NCBI GenBank assembly: GCA_038502055.1
Contig: JAXRKN010000043.1
Coordinates: 2,852,001-2,916,000, forward strand
DNA length: 64,000 nt
Origin: Tanytarsus gracilentus
Lineage: Eukaryota > Arthropoda > Insecta > Diptera > Chironomidae
Direction of reading: 5' to 3'
Part shown: one piece after another, positions 25,939 through 39,200 of the stretch
Layout: the number at the start of each line of letters is the position of its first letter
Position numbering within the stretch: the stretch's first letter is position 1
Position numbers and translations under genes: made by a program
Notes under the pieces: generated by a model
The model's input: only the letters and a program-made list of their open reading frames with translations
Databases searched by the model: none
Told to the model about the DNA's origin: nothing

Positions 25939-28900
25939 CTATTTCTCGTATTCGAAGATTTTTCCCTGTGCCCCCGTAATAATGACATCGATCCAGATGG
26001 AAGTCGCTTGAGTTGATGGTGCCTGAAGTGTGAAGGTTCTACTTTTCGTTTTCACTATTAATGTACGCTTTGATGTTGAATGATCAAAATATACGTCGGT
26101 AATGGCATTAAAGTAAGCACCTCCTCTTGGCTTCGTTTCTTTCTTATCATTAAAATACACAAACATCTGACGATTACGATCAAACACAAACCAGCGTGTA
26201 TTTGCTCGCAAATTCGAAAAAAGCGGCTTGGATCCGACCTTGTTTAAATATCCACGACAGCTTGTCGCTAAAATTGAAAAACAAGAACAAAGGGATTAGT
26301 AAACACAGTGAAGAGGAAGAGGCAATTAATCATTTCTGCATGATTTAGCATAATTAATTTTGATCAACACATCTGCTACATAATTTATAAATAGACCCCT
26401 TACTAAATTTCTAAATTGTTTCATGTGACTGCCAAAAAAATATCAAGTTAGCCTTAACCTTGATCGAGATTTGCAACAGCAAAAAAAGTGGAACACGAAA
26501 TAAACAAAAACTCACCGTCTATAATGACGTGTGGACAGAGTTGGAGTTGATGCCCCGCTGTCTCAATGTGCTGTCTTAGATTAAAATCGAGTGAAAAATT
26601 TGGCAAATATCGTGTGAGGGGTCGCTTTTGTTTCGTACTCTGACGATACTGAACTCCTGTCACTTTAACTGGCGGCTGTTGCGCCGTTTGTGATGCAATT
26701 TCTCCATTGGATGTGCCCTCAATTGGGGGCGATGATGCCTTAAGATTATCCGAAGAATAATTTATAGAAGACAACGAAGTAAACTTTGGTATGGTTAGAG
26801 GTGAAGCGTTATTTTCTGAATGCGATGATTGTCGATTCAACTGTTCAATTGCCGGCTTCATAGCAATTTTAGAATTTCGCGGTAAACTTTCGGTGGTGGA
26901 TGTCAGTGTAAAATCAAAATAGGAAACTTCAATTTTGCCACGATTAAAAAACATATTTTCATTGAAGCTCTTCGACATAATATCTGTTGAGTTAATTTTT
27001 GCCACTTGATTATTGGTTTGTGATGAATTTACTTCTTCATCGTAGACACTGGTACTGGTACTATTTGATATGGTAATTGACTTTGATTGGTTCACATGAT
27101 GACCATTACTTTGCTGCTTCTTCGACAGCATCTCATCGATGCTCTTTAACTTTTCACGCTCGTTCTCCAACTTCTGCTTGAGATTAAATAATTTCTTCTC
27201 GAGTGACTTTTGCTCGTTCTGTGTTGAACTTTCATTGACAAGCTTCGTTTGTTCCAATTGCTGAATATAATGTTTTTTCTCCGCAATTTGTTGTGTGAAT
27301 GTATTTATATTTTCCTTGTACTCTTCGATTAGCGAAGCCCTAAAAAGAGAAGAGAACAAATAATACAAAAAAAGAGTTATCATTAATGATTGTGTGTGAG
27401 CAAACAATTATTATAGAGTATATATATGTGGGATTTTTGGAAGATCACGTCACATGCGATAAATTATTTTTGAGAATTTTTATGACTTTAAATATTTTTT
27501 TAATTTTTAAAAATATTTTGAATTTAATTTTTTCTACAGAACTTGCAATTTTATCCACTTTGTGTTGACTGAGATTTATTATTATGTGACAAGTGTCGTG
27601 TTAGTCATCAGAAAATAAATAATAATTGAGAGAAAAGCAAATGATGCATGCGAGTGATGCCCTAGAAAAAGCACTATTATATTTACCATTCCGTCTCCTC
27701 TTCCAAATAATGAAATTCTAGATCTTCGTAGGTCTTTTTGTCCGCTTCGAGACTCTTTTGTAGCTCATCAAGTCTATGTTCTGACTCAACAGTGATCTCT
27801 CGCTGCTCTTTAATCATCTTCATTTCAGCCTCCTTGTCTTTAATGACATTTTTCAATTTAATTTGCTGTATCTCTTGCTGCTTCTGTCTCTTTAAGCGCT
27901 CAATTTCAAATTGTTTCATTTTCGCTTTAATTGATGCCAACTTCTCGTTTAACAGTGACAAATTTGCTTTCTCATCTGTCATCTCTGCCGCCACAAGATT
28001 CTTTTCAACATCCGATTCGAGGAATTCTTCACTCTCTTGTCGCTCCGACTCGGATATAAGAATTTTCAATTCACGTATTTTTGCTAAGATTTCGTTTTTC
28101 TCTCGACTCAAATTACTGCGCGCTGTCGACGACGCTGCTGAGCTATCGCAACTGTCTATATGACTCTCGCAGTTTTGTATGTTGTAAATATCGCGTCGAA
28201 ATTTGTCCTCGAAGCTTTTTATCAATTCCTCGTAGTCTTTCTCATATTGTGCACTCACATTGGCGCTCATTTTATCGACACCACCAATACCTTCGAAACT
28301 CTTATCATTGCTATCGGATAGCGGCGGCGATGATAAGCTATTCTTAGAGGAAGTGCTTGTAGGCGATGAAACGAAAGTTTTAATACGAGTTCGCGGACTT
28401 TGCGGCTTTTTGTAATTTTCAATGTCATCAGTTGATTGTGACGCATCGTAGAAGTCGAAGCTGTTATAGCCGTGCTCTTTAGTATGAAAGTTTTTTGGTA
28501 GCGATCCATTTGTTTTTATTCGATTTTGGTGTGCTGTCGGCGTAGCTGCCGTGACGATGCCGGTATTGATCTTATCGAAACTCGTTTGTAAATTATTCTT
28601 GCTCGACTGGTTGCTGTTGTTATCTGAGGGAGAGAGAGAGAGAAAGAAATGAAGAAGATGTGTGAAATTTTTTTTATGATTGCAAACACAAAAATGTCAT
28701 CAGGTGATGATGATGACATTTAATAATTAAAAATCTATTCTTACCCTTGTGTAGATTTCCAGAGCTGCTCAGTCCATTGCTATTATTGTATTCGACAAAC
28801 ATTTTAAGCACATCTTCGAGCTCCTCCATTTCTTCAATGCTCGTCTGGTTATTATTATTCGTTAAATTAGCACAATTTTCAATGCTCTTTGTAACCGGAT

Positions 28901-29468
28901 ACACTTGCAAGTTGCTAATTTTAGGATATGAGTCATTGCTCTTCGTCTTTAAGTTTTTCATCTTTTCCGTGATTTTCGAGTTATTATTGAGAGATTTATC
29001 GAGTGAATTATTGTACTCGGTAAAATTGATACAATTCGTGTTTAAACTCTTCTCAAGCACCTTGTTGCTTTCCATCTCTGAGTTCTTTAAAATAGCTGCC
29101 TTTGCTGGGAAATTAAATCGTAGAAAAATTGAATCGCCCAGCGTAATCATACATCCCTGCTGAAGAAGACACTCATCTATGATTTTTTCACCTTCAACAA
29201 ATACTTTGGCACTCCCAATGGGGGTTAAAAATACATCTCCCAAATTATCTCGATCGCTCTCTAATATTTTCCGTGAACAGCGACAATGAACGTCTTGAAC
29301 ACCTTTGCCTTTCAATACTATATCACAAAACTGTGAGCTGCCAATTGTGATATTGCCTAAAAAAAATAGAGAGAAAATAATTTATGAATTTTTCATAATA
29401 ATCGCGAGCTCACGCAGATAGACTAGTTCACAAAAAAGGTAATAAATAATTTTTGTCATACCCGAAAT

Positions 29469-29520
<52 letters not shown>

Positions 29521-30324
29521 TCTGCGGAGTCATTCATTCATTGTGTATGCGAGAAATTTTCTAATAACAATGCCGTTTATCTTAATTTAAGATCTGCATA
29601 TACATATAAATTTTTTTCCGTCAATTGTATGATCTTATTGAAATATTTCAAGGCATTTTTTTGTGTGTGCTTTAAGGGTTGGACACCAAGAATTTTCTCC
29701 GTTTTTTAATAAATGTTTCATTTTCCATAATGTTCTCATAGAAATATATTTTTTAAAAATTATAAAATTTAAATTAAGAGATCACAAGTTTCTATCCCTA
29801 GGAATTAGAGTTTTAATTTTTTGACGAACGATCATATATTGATTTCATGTTTCTAAATTTATGTTCATGAGGCAATGAAACGAGGTCGTAAAACCAAAAA
29901 TTGAGCTATAAAATTCAATTAAGGATGGTGTCTTCGAAATTAACGTTACGCTCTGGAAATCTTTTAAATGACTAACTCTATGACATAACTAACATATTAA
30001 CCCTTTTACCATCTGGCCAAACATTAGTTAATGTGATATTGAAGTGCATTCGAATAAAATCACGAAAACGATAAAATTCAATTATGCTATACAACACCTC
30101 ATTAATAAATGATCATGTTTACAGCCAGATGTTATTTTCCAACAGAAGAGAGAGAAAAAAAGCAGTAGGATGTAAACACAAAATTAGGTCTAGCTATTTC
30201 TCTTACCTATTGGAATATCAAATAAAGTAACTTCAGTGCTCAGTCTTGAGTTTCCCAAAGATATGAAATGTGCTGAATTCGATTTGAGACTTATGCCATT
30301 GGTTTGTTTAATTGATGTTCCCAT
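25939..30324 (-). CDS. PHLDB/LL5-like protein (FHA, coiled coil, PH)
   Basis: Five exons, 30324-30207, 29356-28745, 28623-27687, 27339-26516 and 26267-25939, join in phase to 939 residues. The N-terminus (about 19-105) is an FHA domain of PHLDB type, with HFISLGNSRLSTEVTLF and QQGCMITLGDSIFLRFNFPA. A Ser/Asn-rich region follows. Coiled coil covers about 365-555 and continues past the third intron. The last exon is a PH domain (about 834-936) opening CRGYLNKVGSKPL, with RWFVFDRNRQMFVYF and ending IWIDVIITGAQG. LL5 proteins bind PIP3 through the PH domain and organise cortical microtubule capture with CLASP and laminin-dependent sites at the basal cortex. The domain order and C-terminal PH signature make the family call firm. 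ATG 30324 begins the FHA exon and is the natural start. The gene is divergent from gish. Confidence 0.91.
29472..29519. repeat. AG dinucleotide microsatellite
   Basis: About 24 uninterrupted AG units in the first intron of the PHLDB-like gene. On the transcribed strand it reads as a CT tract upstream of the second-exon donor side of the intron. Confidence 0.95.
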
Positions 30325-33244
30325 AATTTTCTTATCTAAATCGTGCGAGAAATGCAAAAGATGCTTTTAAAATATTTATTTGTCAATATAACTATTTACT
30401 ACACTGATGCCGCCCACTTCTTCAAAATACACAAGCGATGCGAGAGAAGATGAAAATTAAATTGACAGCATCTCTTAATGTACTCGTTTTCTTCTTGTTT
30501 GTTGTCAAATTGCAATATTTTCACATAATTATATTTTTACCTAATAATCTAAGGCTCCCGATTAGTTGTTAACATTCTCTTAGTGCTGTAAGATTCACTC
30601 GAAGACTAAATAAAGATTTCTTGTCACCATACTCGTGTCTTTTGATTGTCTAATTTATTTTAATTAATTTAACAAAATTTGTTTCATTTCAGTTTAAATT
30701 GCAGAGTTGCGCGACCTTCGATGAGGGGGACGACAATAATTAACCACTTTTTCAACAAAATCGTGCGTTGATTAAGCCGCAAAGTAGTAAGATTTAAATA
30801 AATAATTAAAACTTTCAATTAAAAGTTGAAATAACCTCAAAATAATGAAATTAAGTAAATTTTTAAATAATCCTCATTTTGCAACCCCTCAACTCGACCG
30901 CTCTGCCTCAACGGTTGAATCGGTTTTCTTCTGAAGTTAAAATATTAAAAATGGACACGGGAATTTGTGTGTTTTAGTATTAATAAGCGAAATCTTATCA
31001 ATTATTTGTTCGTAAAGCAATTAATTGCACATCAAAGCTTAATTTGGTAATGAAGGTGATGCGAATAGCGAAGTGTAACTGAAGATTAATGGTGGACGGA
31101 TAGCGAGAAAAAACTTTAATTTTTTCTGCACACCTCGATCCGGTTTAAATCGATAAATTCGAGATTTGTGAGAGAGTTTTCGAGTTAATAAGAAAAAATT
31201 GCTAATCTCACTGCAATCGAGTGCTCGATGACGATTATTTTGATAAAAATATTGCAAGATTGAGCGAGTTGATGGAAGAGAAAAAAATGCCATTGTAAAA
31301 AATATATAAAAAAAAGTTTGAAGAGACCATTTCTGAAATTCAAAATGTGAGAGCGAGAAGAAAATCGCAAAGAAAAGAAATATTCATTTTCTACCTTTAA
31401 GAAACACCCATGAATCTCATTTTGTGGATTTATTTGTACGAAAATTAATCCAAATGGATTGAAATTTGCGTGTGAAATGATGAAGAAAATCGAAATGATG
31501 TAATGAGCATAAGTCAATTCGCTTACTCACTCGTCACAGCCGAAACAAGGCGGGGGTGCATAAAAAATTATGTGTAAAGTCTGCATGTGCAGTCGTTGAA
31601 GAAAAAAAAGAACTTAAAAAACTACCCAACATCGTTTCCGGAATTAACAGCTTTCCTCATATATCCAAAAAATAAAATCGTGACGATATTTGCGCATTAT
31701 ATACGAAGGAGGAAAAGAAAAAAAAATTTGATGCAAGAAAGAAAAAAAATTTATGAATCATCAGAAATTCATTCATATTGTGAGTGAGTGAGAGGGAGAG
31801 AGAACAGTGAGAACATTTAAATTTTAGCGCAAGACACTCTTTTTGCAACAAAATTTATTTGTGCCATTAATTTTACTTATTTTAAAAGTTTCTCAAAAAG
31901 TCTATGGTGGAATTTTTAATGGTTTTTTCGTCTGGATTCTCCTCCCATTATTTTAACTTTGTCTGGGCATTTTAAAACTATTTGTTGATTCAAAACTTTA
32001 ATTTTTCCGGCTTGAATTATTTTTTTTTAAAAAAAATCTCGTTCTTTCATGAAATAATTTAAAGAAAATATAACGTTCTCACAATTCATTTTTCGATCCC
32101 AATTTGCTTCGATATTAAATTTCTAAATGATTATCCTCTTAACGACATCTTGTTACACTCAAGCGAAAACAAAAATTAAAAGAATTCAATTAAAATATCA
32201 ATTTCCAATTAATTATATTGCTTTCTTTTAAAATATAAAATATATATTTTTTTTATGTTGTTCATTTAACACCTTAAAAACCGTTTAATGAGAGCTCTCT
32301 TTTTAATGAATTAACAATTTATTATTGCCATTACTCGGAGTGTTGTTTCAACGTTCAGAGCTGAGTAACAAGTTGAAGCACCGTTAATTAGATATCACAA
32401 GCAATTTGGCGTGTAAAAACATTTCATTGATTTTTCTTCTTCTTTCTTCAAATATAAATTTTCGACATCGCATCGCTCACATGATGATGATTTGAAATCA
32501 TAATAGTCTTTGAATTTTTTTTAAATCTATAGCACTCTCAGTGATCGCTTTAAAATAATTTTTTTTATAAACATTTTCTCGCTCGATTTCTTGCTCTGAT
32601 TTTTCCCTCAAAATTATTGTGTACGCGAGTGATAACTAAAAATCGATTACAGGCTAAATGTAGATTACTTCTTAAAGACTTCATCGCTTAATTGTTAATC
32701 GTTTGGTTTTGTCGAGCCAAGAAAAGAGAGCACGGCAACAACAACGGCAGTGGAGACAGAGAAAAAGTGAAGAGTGGAAAATATAAAGAAAGAAGTTTTT
32801 AAAAAAGTATCGTGTGGTGGTGTGTTGAAAAAGGAAATTGCAAAATACCGAGAAGTGAAGTAATAAACGCTAGAAATATTTCTTAAGAGAGCGAGAACAA
32901 CTCTAAGAAGGTTAGTTTATGCGAGAGAGAAAGAGTAACGAGTGGTCATGATGATGATGATGGACAAAAACTAACAAGAGCCTTCTTCTTTTTCCTCTCC
33001 GGCTACAAAAAAATAGTGAAAGAGGGCCTTCTTAGAGCACATCAAGACACGAAAATAGTTTTTAAAAAAATAATAATTCGATAAATCCACTACAAAAACG
33101 TGAATACCGCAAATTAGTTCAATTTCTACAGAAAGAAAAAATTCTCTCGACTTAACAATTTTTTCCGCTTCAACTTCGCGTTCAAAATTGAACTCGATAA
33201 AAAGTGCGAAAAAAATTTCTTCAACATTGTGAGGAGAAAACTAA
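30325..33244. other. divergent promoter region of PHLDB-like and gish genes
   Basis: 2.9 kb between two start codons pointing away from each other. AT-rich, with no convincing coding frame. The last 500 bp before the gish ATG (about 32720-33244) are purine-rich and probably 5' leader. No core promoter element is clear enough to call. Confidence 0.45.
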
Positions 33245-36200
33245 ATGCAACGAAGAGATCAACGTGACATGTCTCGACAAGCAGCAAGGTAATGCAATTT
33301 GTCTTTTGCTATATTTTATTCCCTTTCGCCATAACATTCACAATAGATGCCTATTTAATAATGCAATTGTTGATGGTATGACGTTGCTTTACCTGCGATG
33401 ATGACGATGATGATCGAATGACGAAGTTGATTTGAGTCATTTTGATTTCCTTTCCAATGCGCGCATGGACATTTTTCTCATATATATACATATTGAACAC
33501 ATCTAAATAAATTTAATATGCTGGAACTAAAATTGTCAGTATTAAAAATTTATCGTGAAATTCAGTCGAAAATTGTACTGGTGAAAAAAATATTTATTCT
33601 CCATTTTGAGGTAAAAAATCATATTAATTCAAATGTGATAAAAAAAAACTTTAACGAACCTGTAGCTGTTCATTACAATCTCAATAAATTATACCAAGAA
33701 ATCAGTATAGCTTACAAATCATAGTCTCCGTAGAATTTTATACAAGTGTGTTCATGCTCTCTCGCCTCGCCTGCCACTATTATGTAGTCGTTGTCGATAA
33801 AGAGAAGAAAAAAAACCAACGAAGGAAGAGAGCGAGAAAGAAATCACATGAATTAATCGCTATTTACGTCATTTATTGTTGTGCTGCTTCTGTTCAGTCC
33901 GTACTGTACATACATACATTTCTCAATCTCTACACACATAACAAGTCAATCAGAGTGCTTCAAGAGTGATGATTGCAATATCATCGTCGAGTTTCTTCTT
34001 GCGATTATAAATCAATGAGAATTAACGGAGTATTTGCAAGAGAAATTGAAGAGAGTCTAAGCGTGATTCTTTTCGATGGCTATCAGATGAGGAAAAATGT
34101 GGGACATTGTACTCTTGAAAGATATTACGATTATTTTAAAAATAGATTTTTTCTTCGAAATTACACGAAAACTTTTTTTTTATTTGGCATCGCCGCATAA
34201 AAAAATATTACCGAATTTCTTCATGCTTAGTCTCTAATCTTCTTTTTATTACATGACCACTTCTAAATGTGTCCATGACGTCACAGTTCTTTTCCTCTCT
34301 ATACGTTTTCTCATTCATGCAATGATTCTTTTTCTCCTTCATATCGACACTGTCCGTTGAGTGTGTGAAAAATTTATTTGTTCAACATTGCAGTAATCTC
34401 TTACACTCGTGTGTATACACCCCGAAAAAAATACACGCATATCAATCGAGAATGAACAAATATTGATCATTATTGCAATGTTTTCCTCACTTTTAAAAGT
34501 TAAATCACATACTCTTATCAGTCATAAAGCCGGAGCTGTAATAAAAAAGTTAATGCCACAGCATGCCAACATTCGCTGTAAAAAATATAAATTTATATCA
34601 AAGATTTTCTCTAGCGCGGGGGGGATTAAAAAGTTTTAATAAGGATATGGAAATGAGACACGCTTGAGAGGCTTAAAAATACAATAATTGCGTTAATTTA
34701 TTTGTGATCCTTTAGGGGAAAATTATTTAAACACTAGATAGAGCATTGTGGATTTTTAAGGTTCACCGAGATGTATTCAAAAAATGCTTAAAAGAATTTA
34801 ATTTATTTTAAAGCTTAACCTTCAAAGTGGTTCATAAAAAATTCAGATTTGACCGTGCAAAAAATCCTCAGAAGGACCTTTTTAATGTTTCAAATTGTCG
34901 TGTGCTTAGAACATGAGCCAAACACGAGTTCTCGTGATTATATTTTTGGCTTTCACACATTTCTCTTGTTATTATCCTCATTATCATTTCGATGACTTGT
35001 TATAGAGCTTTATTTTTCGATGTTGAGTAAATAGAATATCACGATATGACCTCAAGACATGTGCTTGGGTGAAATCTATATAGTTATTATTATTTTTTTC
35101 CAATCGTGATTTGTTGTGGCGTTAAATTTGAGTGGAAGAGGAGAGAGGTGATTTAATTCTAGATTACACTGGACAGTCAGTTTGATGGATTTGTTTTGAG
35201 GTTTTGTTACAAAGTTTTCTATTAATTTTTAATTTTTTTCTTTAATTAATTTTTCAAGGCAATAGCAAATTTTATAAATAGTCGAAAATTTTCCTCGAAA
35301 TTCTCTAAATTATTTATTGAAGCCACAAAAACTAAATTCAATTCTCCCCCCAATTTATGATCGCGAGTCTTCAATTAATTTCGTTCTTGTAACCCAATTA
35401 ACGACGCCTCAAATGCACACGTGCTAACTCTCATGCTCTTTTTGCTCATATAAAATTTATTGAGTCGTATTTTTTAAAACATTATTGAACACTAATCGAA
35501 AGTACATAAAACAATGTGTGCATCATAATACACCATAAAGTGAAATCACGTTTCCTCGACTGTAAAAGTTTTTTTTGTCGCGTTTCAAACGCATAATAGG
35601 CTTGTGCGAATGTGTCGAGTGAGGTTCAAGGTCAGTGAGCTATCTGCTTTTGAAGCCACTCAATGATTTTTCATTAAATTGCCTCTTTTAATGCCCGATG
35701 ATAATAATAATACTAAATGTCAATCAACTCTCAATATAGCTATAAATTTTCCCCCATAATGGCTCTAAATATACCCATTTTCATTAATGATTTATGTGTG
35801 ATTTATTCGTAACAGAAAATTTTCTTTTTTTCTTTATAAAGTATTTTTTATGGAGTGCGAGAATAGCCCGACACGATTCAATTAGCCCTGTTTCGTAAAT
35901 TGAATATGCTCTGCTCACATTCTCAAAGTAAAAGTTCTCGCAAAGCTCTCAGTTGAAATATTTCCTTACGAGCAAGCAGTTAAGAGCTCACCGCGCAGTA
36001 AAGTTCTAATGAAAAGTGGGAAAATTTATAGATTTTCGTCCCGTGGAGGCATTTTTTAACCACCATTTAATAAATTTACTTTGCTGATGGTGGTTGACAT
36101 TTCCAAACCGCTTTTATCATTTTATAAAATGAAAGTGAATTTTTTGCCATCATCGGCCGTGTAACATAGAAGTGCAAAAAGAGACAATTTTTAAATGCGC

Positions 36201-39200
36201 TTCAATCTATGGTAGGTGCCATATTACTTTAGCTCGTCGGGTGATTATTGTTAGTTAACGAAAGAGCAAAAATGTGAAACCTTTGAACATTTTAAACGAG
36301 CGACGTCATTGAGTTTAAATTATGACTTTTCACTCTCGGCGTGGCAAATGCTATTAAAGTTATTTAAAAGAGAGAATCTTTGGTATTTAATGTTAGTTTC
36401 TGAGTAAATAATAAATATTAAATGTCTTGTGTGGGTTGGAATTTAATTAATAATTACAAGTGTCAATATTTGAGATTAAGATGAAGATAAAAAATTGTTG
36501 AGTGACGAAATTTACTGATTAAAAATCTAATCAATTATTTTTGACATTTAAGAAATATTAATTAGTGAAAAAATTACTTAAGAAATAAATTCAAAAACCA
36601 CTATGCATGTGGTTTACACTCCGCCCATTCCTATTGACTTTCTCCACACATATATTCTAATTTTAAAAATTGTCCTCGAATATTTTTGCATTTATAGAAC
36701 TCAAACGCGCGACATGTCGTGTGCTTGAATAATATTAACATACATATGCGGTGACAATTGAATATGTATGTTTTGATATTAGAAGCAAAACTTTTTTTCG
36801 CTTCTATTTTCGAAACATTTCATTTTTATTTCGCTCGTCCTTCACTTTCAATAGTCGTTGAGCATATTTTTTTCTTCTCATGTGTGTCTCTTTCTCGCAC
36901 ACTTTAAATTGAGTCTATTGCAAATGATGATGATGATAATGATTATAAACTTTATATATATACATATGTGCCTCAGTTTTCGCGTTGAGGAAGTTTTCAA
37001 TTCAAGTTTAAGAGACACTCGCGAGATGAGTGAGAGTCAACTTTTGTTCGCCACTTGTGCGATGAATTTAAAAGTATGAAAAGAGTGTGATTCAATTGCT
37101 TATGCTCAAGGCTAATGTACTGATAATAATAAAAGTATACTTTTTTGCTTCATCAAAGGCAATCGATTTATTTACTGAGTGTTTGCTTGTGTGGAATCTC
37201 AGTAGTTTTTTTTTGCAAATTTTATGAATGAAAATTAACTTTATTCTCTTCTTTTTTTATTACAGTGGAGGAGCTAGCGGCTCAGGTGCGGCACAAGGCG
37301 CTGCCCAACGCGGCGGTTCATCAAACATGTATTCAGCACGTCATTCCGTCAGTTCATCGAGTGGCGTCCTCATGGTGGGCCCAAATTTCCGAGTGGGAAA
37401 GAAAATCGGATGCGGAAATTTCGGCGAATTAAGATTGGGTAAGTCAAAAAAGGGGGAAACCTGATCCGGGCTCTCTTGAGATTGTCAGACTAATAACAGG
37501 AAGCGAGGGAAGTTTATTACGGTATTTTATAACTTTTAATGGACTTTCTCTCATAGTCTCAATAACTCGGCTTTTAAAACTTGTTTTTCTTGCTGAAATA
37601 ATTCCCATAAAAATTTGCATTTCTGAATACGCAGCTTGTGAATAATCGCAAATGTCCTTGAAGGGAAATCTTCTGGAGAGAAAAAAATATCTCAATTGGC
37701 GCCTTTGACATAAATAGCTTTGATGCTTTTCGCTTTCGCCGCGGGAATGTCAGCACTGAAAAATATATTTTGTCCAACCCACAATGAGCTCCATTTGGGA
37801 AATGAGAGAAGCATAAAAAAGCTTCCTCATGCTGTCACAAGTTTTGGTTTTTATGATCGTTGAAAGCTTTTAGTACATATGCTAACTTTCGTATTTGTCA
37901 GCATAATTTTTATCGACAATTTTATGTAAATATTTGAGGAAAAACTTTCAGAGAGTTTGTGTTAATCTTCAAACTATCATAAAATCTTGAGAAGTTTTAA
38001 CAAAAAAAAAATGCTGAGGTTAGGTCATAAAAAATATTTAAATTTTAACGGTTAAAAATAATTTGAAAGTACTCCTTGAAAAAAAGGCTTAAAATTTTGT
38101 AGCCAAACATACACAAAAGCTTACACTCAACCATTTCCACTCCTTCAAGAGACTCATTGAAAAGGAATTTTGTTGGTTTTACGGATTAAATTGGTGAAAG
38201 AGGTAGAGATGGAGGCATTTTGTGTAAATTTGCAAGTTTATTTCACCGGATGTCATTCAGACAAAAGTGCAAAGCCAATAAAGCGTTAAAAATATTCCAA
38301 ATCGAATTAAATATTTCTTTCGAGTTTTATCCTTTTAAGAGATCTTATCTCACATGCATGAATGCATGAGAATTTCCATAAATGTATTCAGCAAAATATG
38401 AGTGTTGAAAGCATATTGCGGTTATTGACATTTCTCACAATACACGGCACCTATCAATGACAGCATAAAATCCAATAAAATATCACTTCAAGTGTCTATT
38501 AAACTCATATTCAAGAGAGTGAATTTGATCGACGAGGCAAGGTCGAATTTATTCAATAAAAAGCGGGACAAATTAGCGAAATATTGGCAAACAAATGAGT
38601 TTGACAAATTTTATATATTTATTTTTCATCGAAAGCATCGAATATGTTTGAGAAACGTGAACGGTGAAGCCCGTGTAATGTTGTGAATATGCATGTTCAG
38701 TACTAGCCTAAATAATCGTAAAATACGGTGGCACGTTATGCAAATTTTCACGTTATCTCTAGTCATTTATTTGGCTGTGGTACTATTGATCAGCACGAAC
38801 AATATGAGAATATGCTAAAGGCAGCCAATTTTCCCTTCGTATAGTCTTCATTATATGCTAAGCACGCAACAAAAGAATAAAAGGGGGATAAACAAGGTTG
38901 AAAATTGGGGTCAAAAAATCTTTTTTAATGAACGACTTCTTGTTTTTTGACTGCAAGTGAGAATTAATTGAGTGTGGAATAAAATATCAAGACGAAGAAG
39001 TAATAAAGAATAAGCTTGAGGCTATGTCAAAAAAAAATGCACTAAAAATTTTGCGAGGGTGAGATCTAGGGGTTGATTCACCAAATATATGTTTATTCAA
39101 TATTATTTAATATTAAAATTGCATTTATTCATTTTTGGTTCTGTTTTGTGCATTTTTGCTTATTGTGCATATTAATATGCATATTATTGTGCGGTGTCCA

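Noticed and set aside
27738..28163. 141-codon plus-strand frame over the PHLDB coiled coil
   Set aside because: Antisense shadow of Glu/Lys/Leu codons; no domain.
33204..33401. 65-codon frame across the first gish exon
   Set aside because: It is in a different frame from the spliced gish protein. The ATG at 33245, preceded by an in-frame stop and followed by a phase-matched donor, explains the exon.
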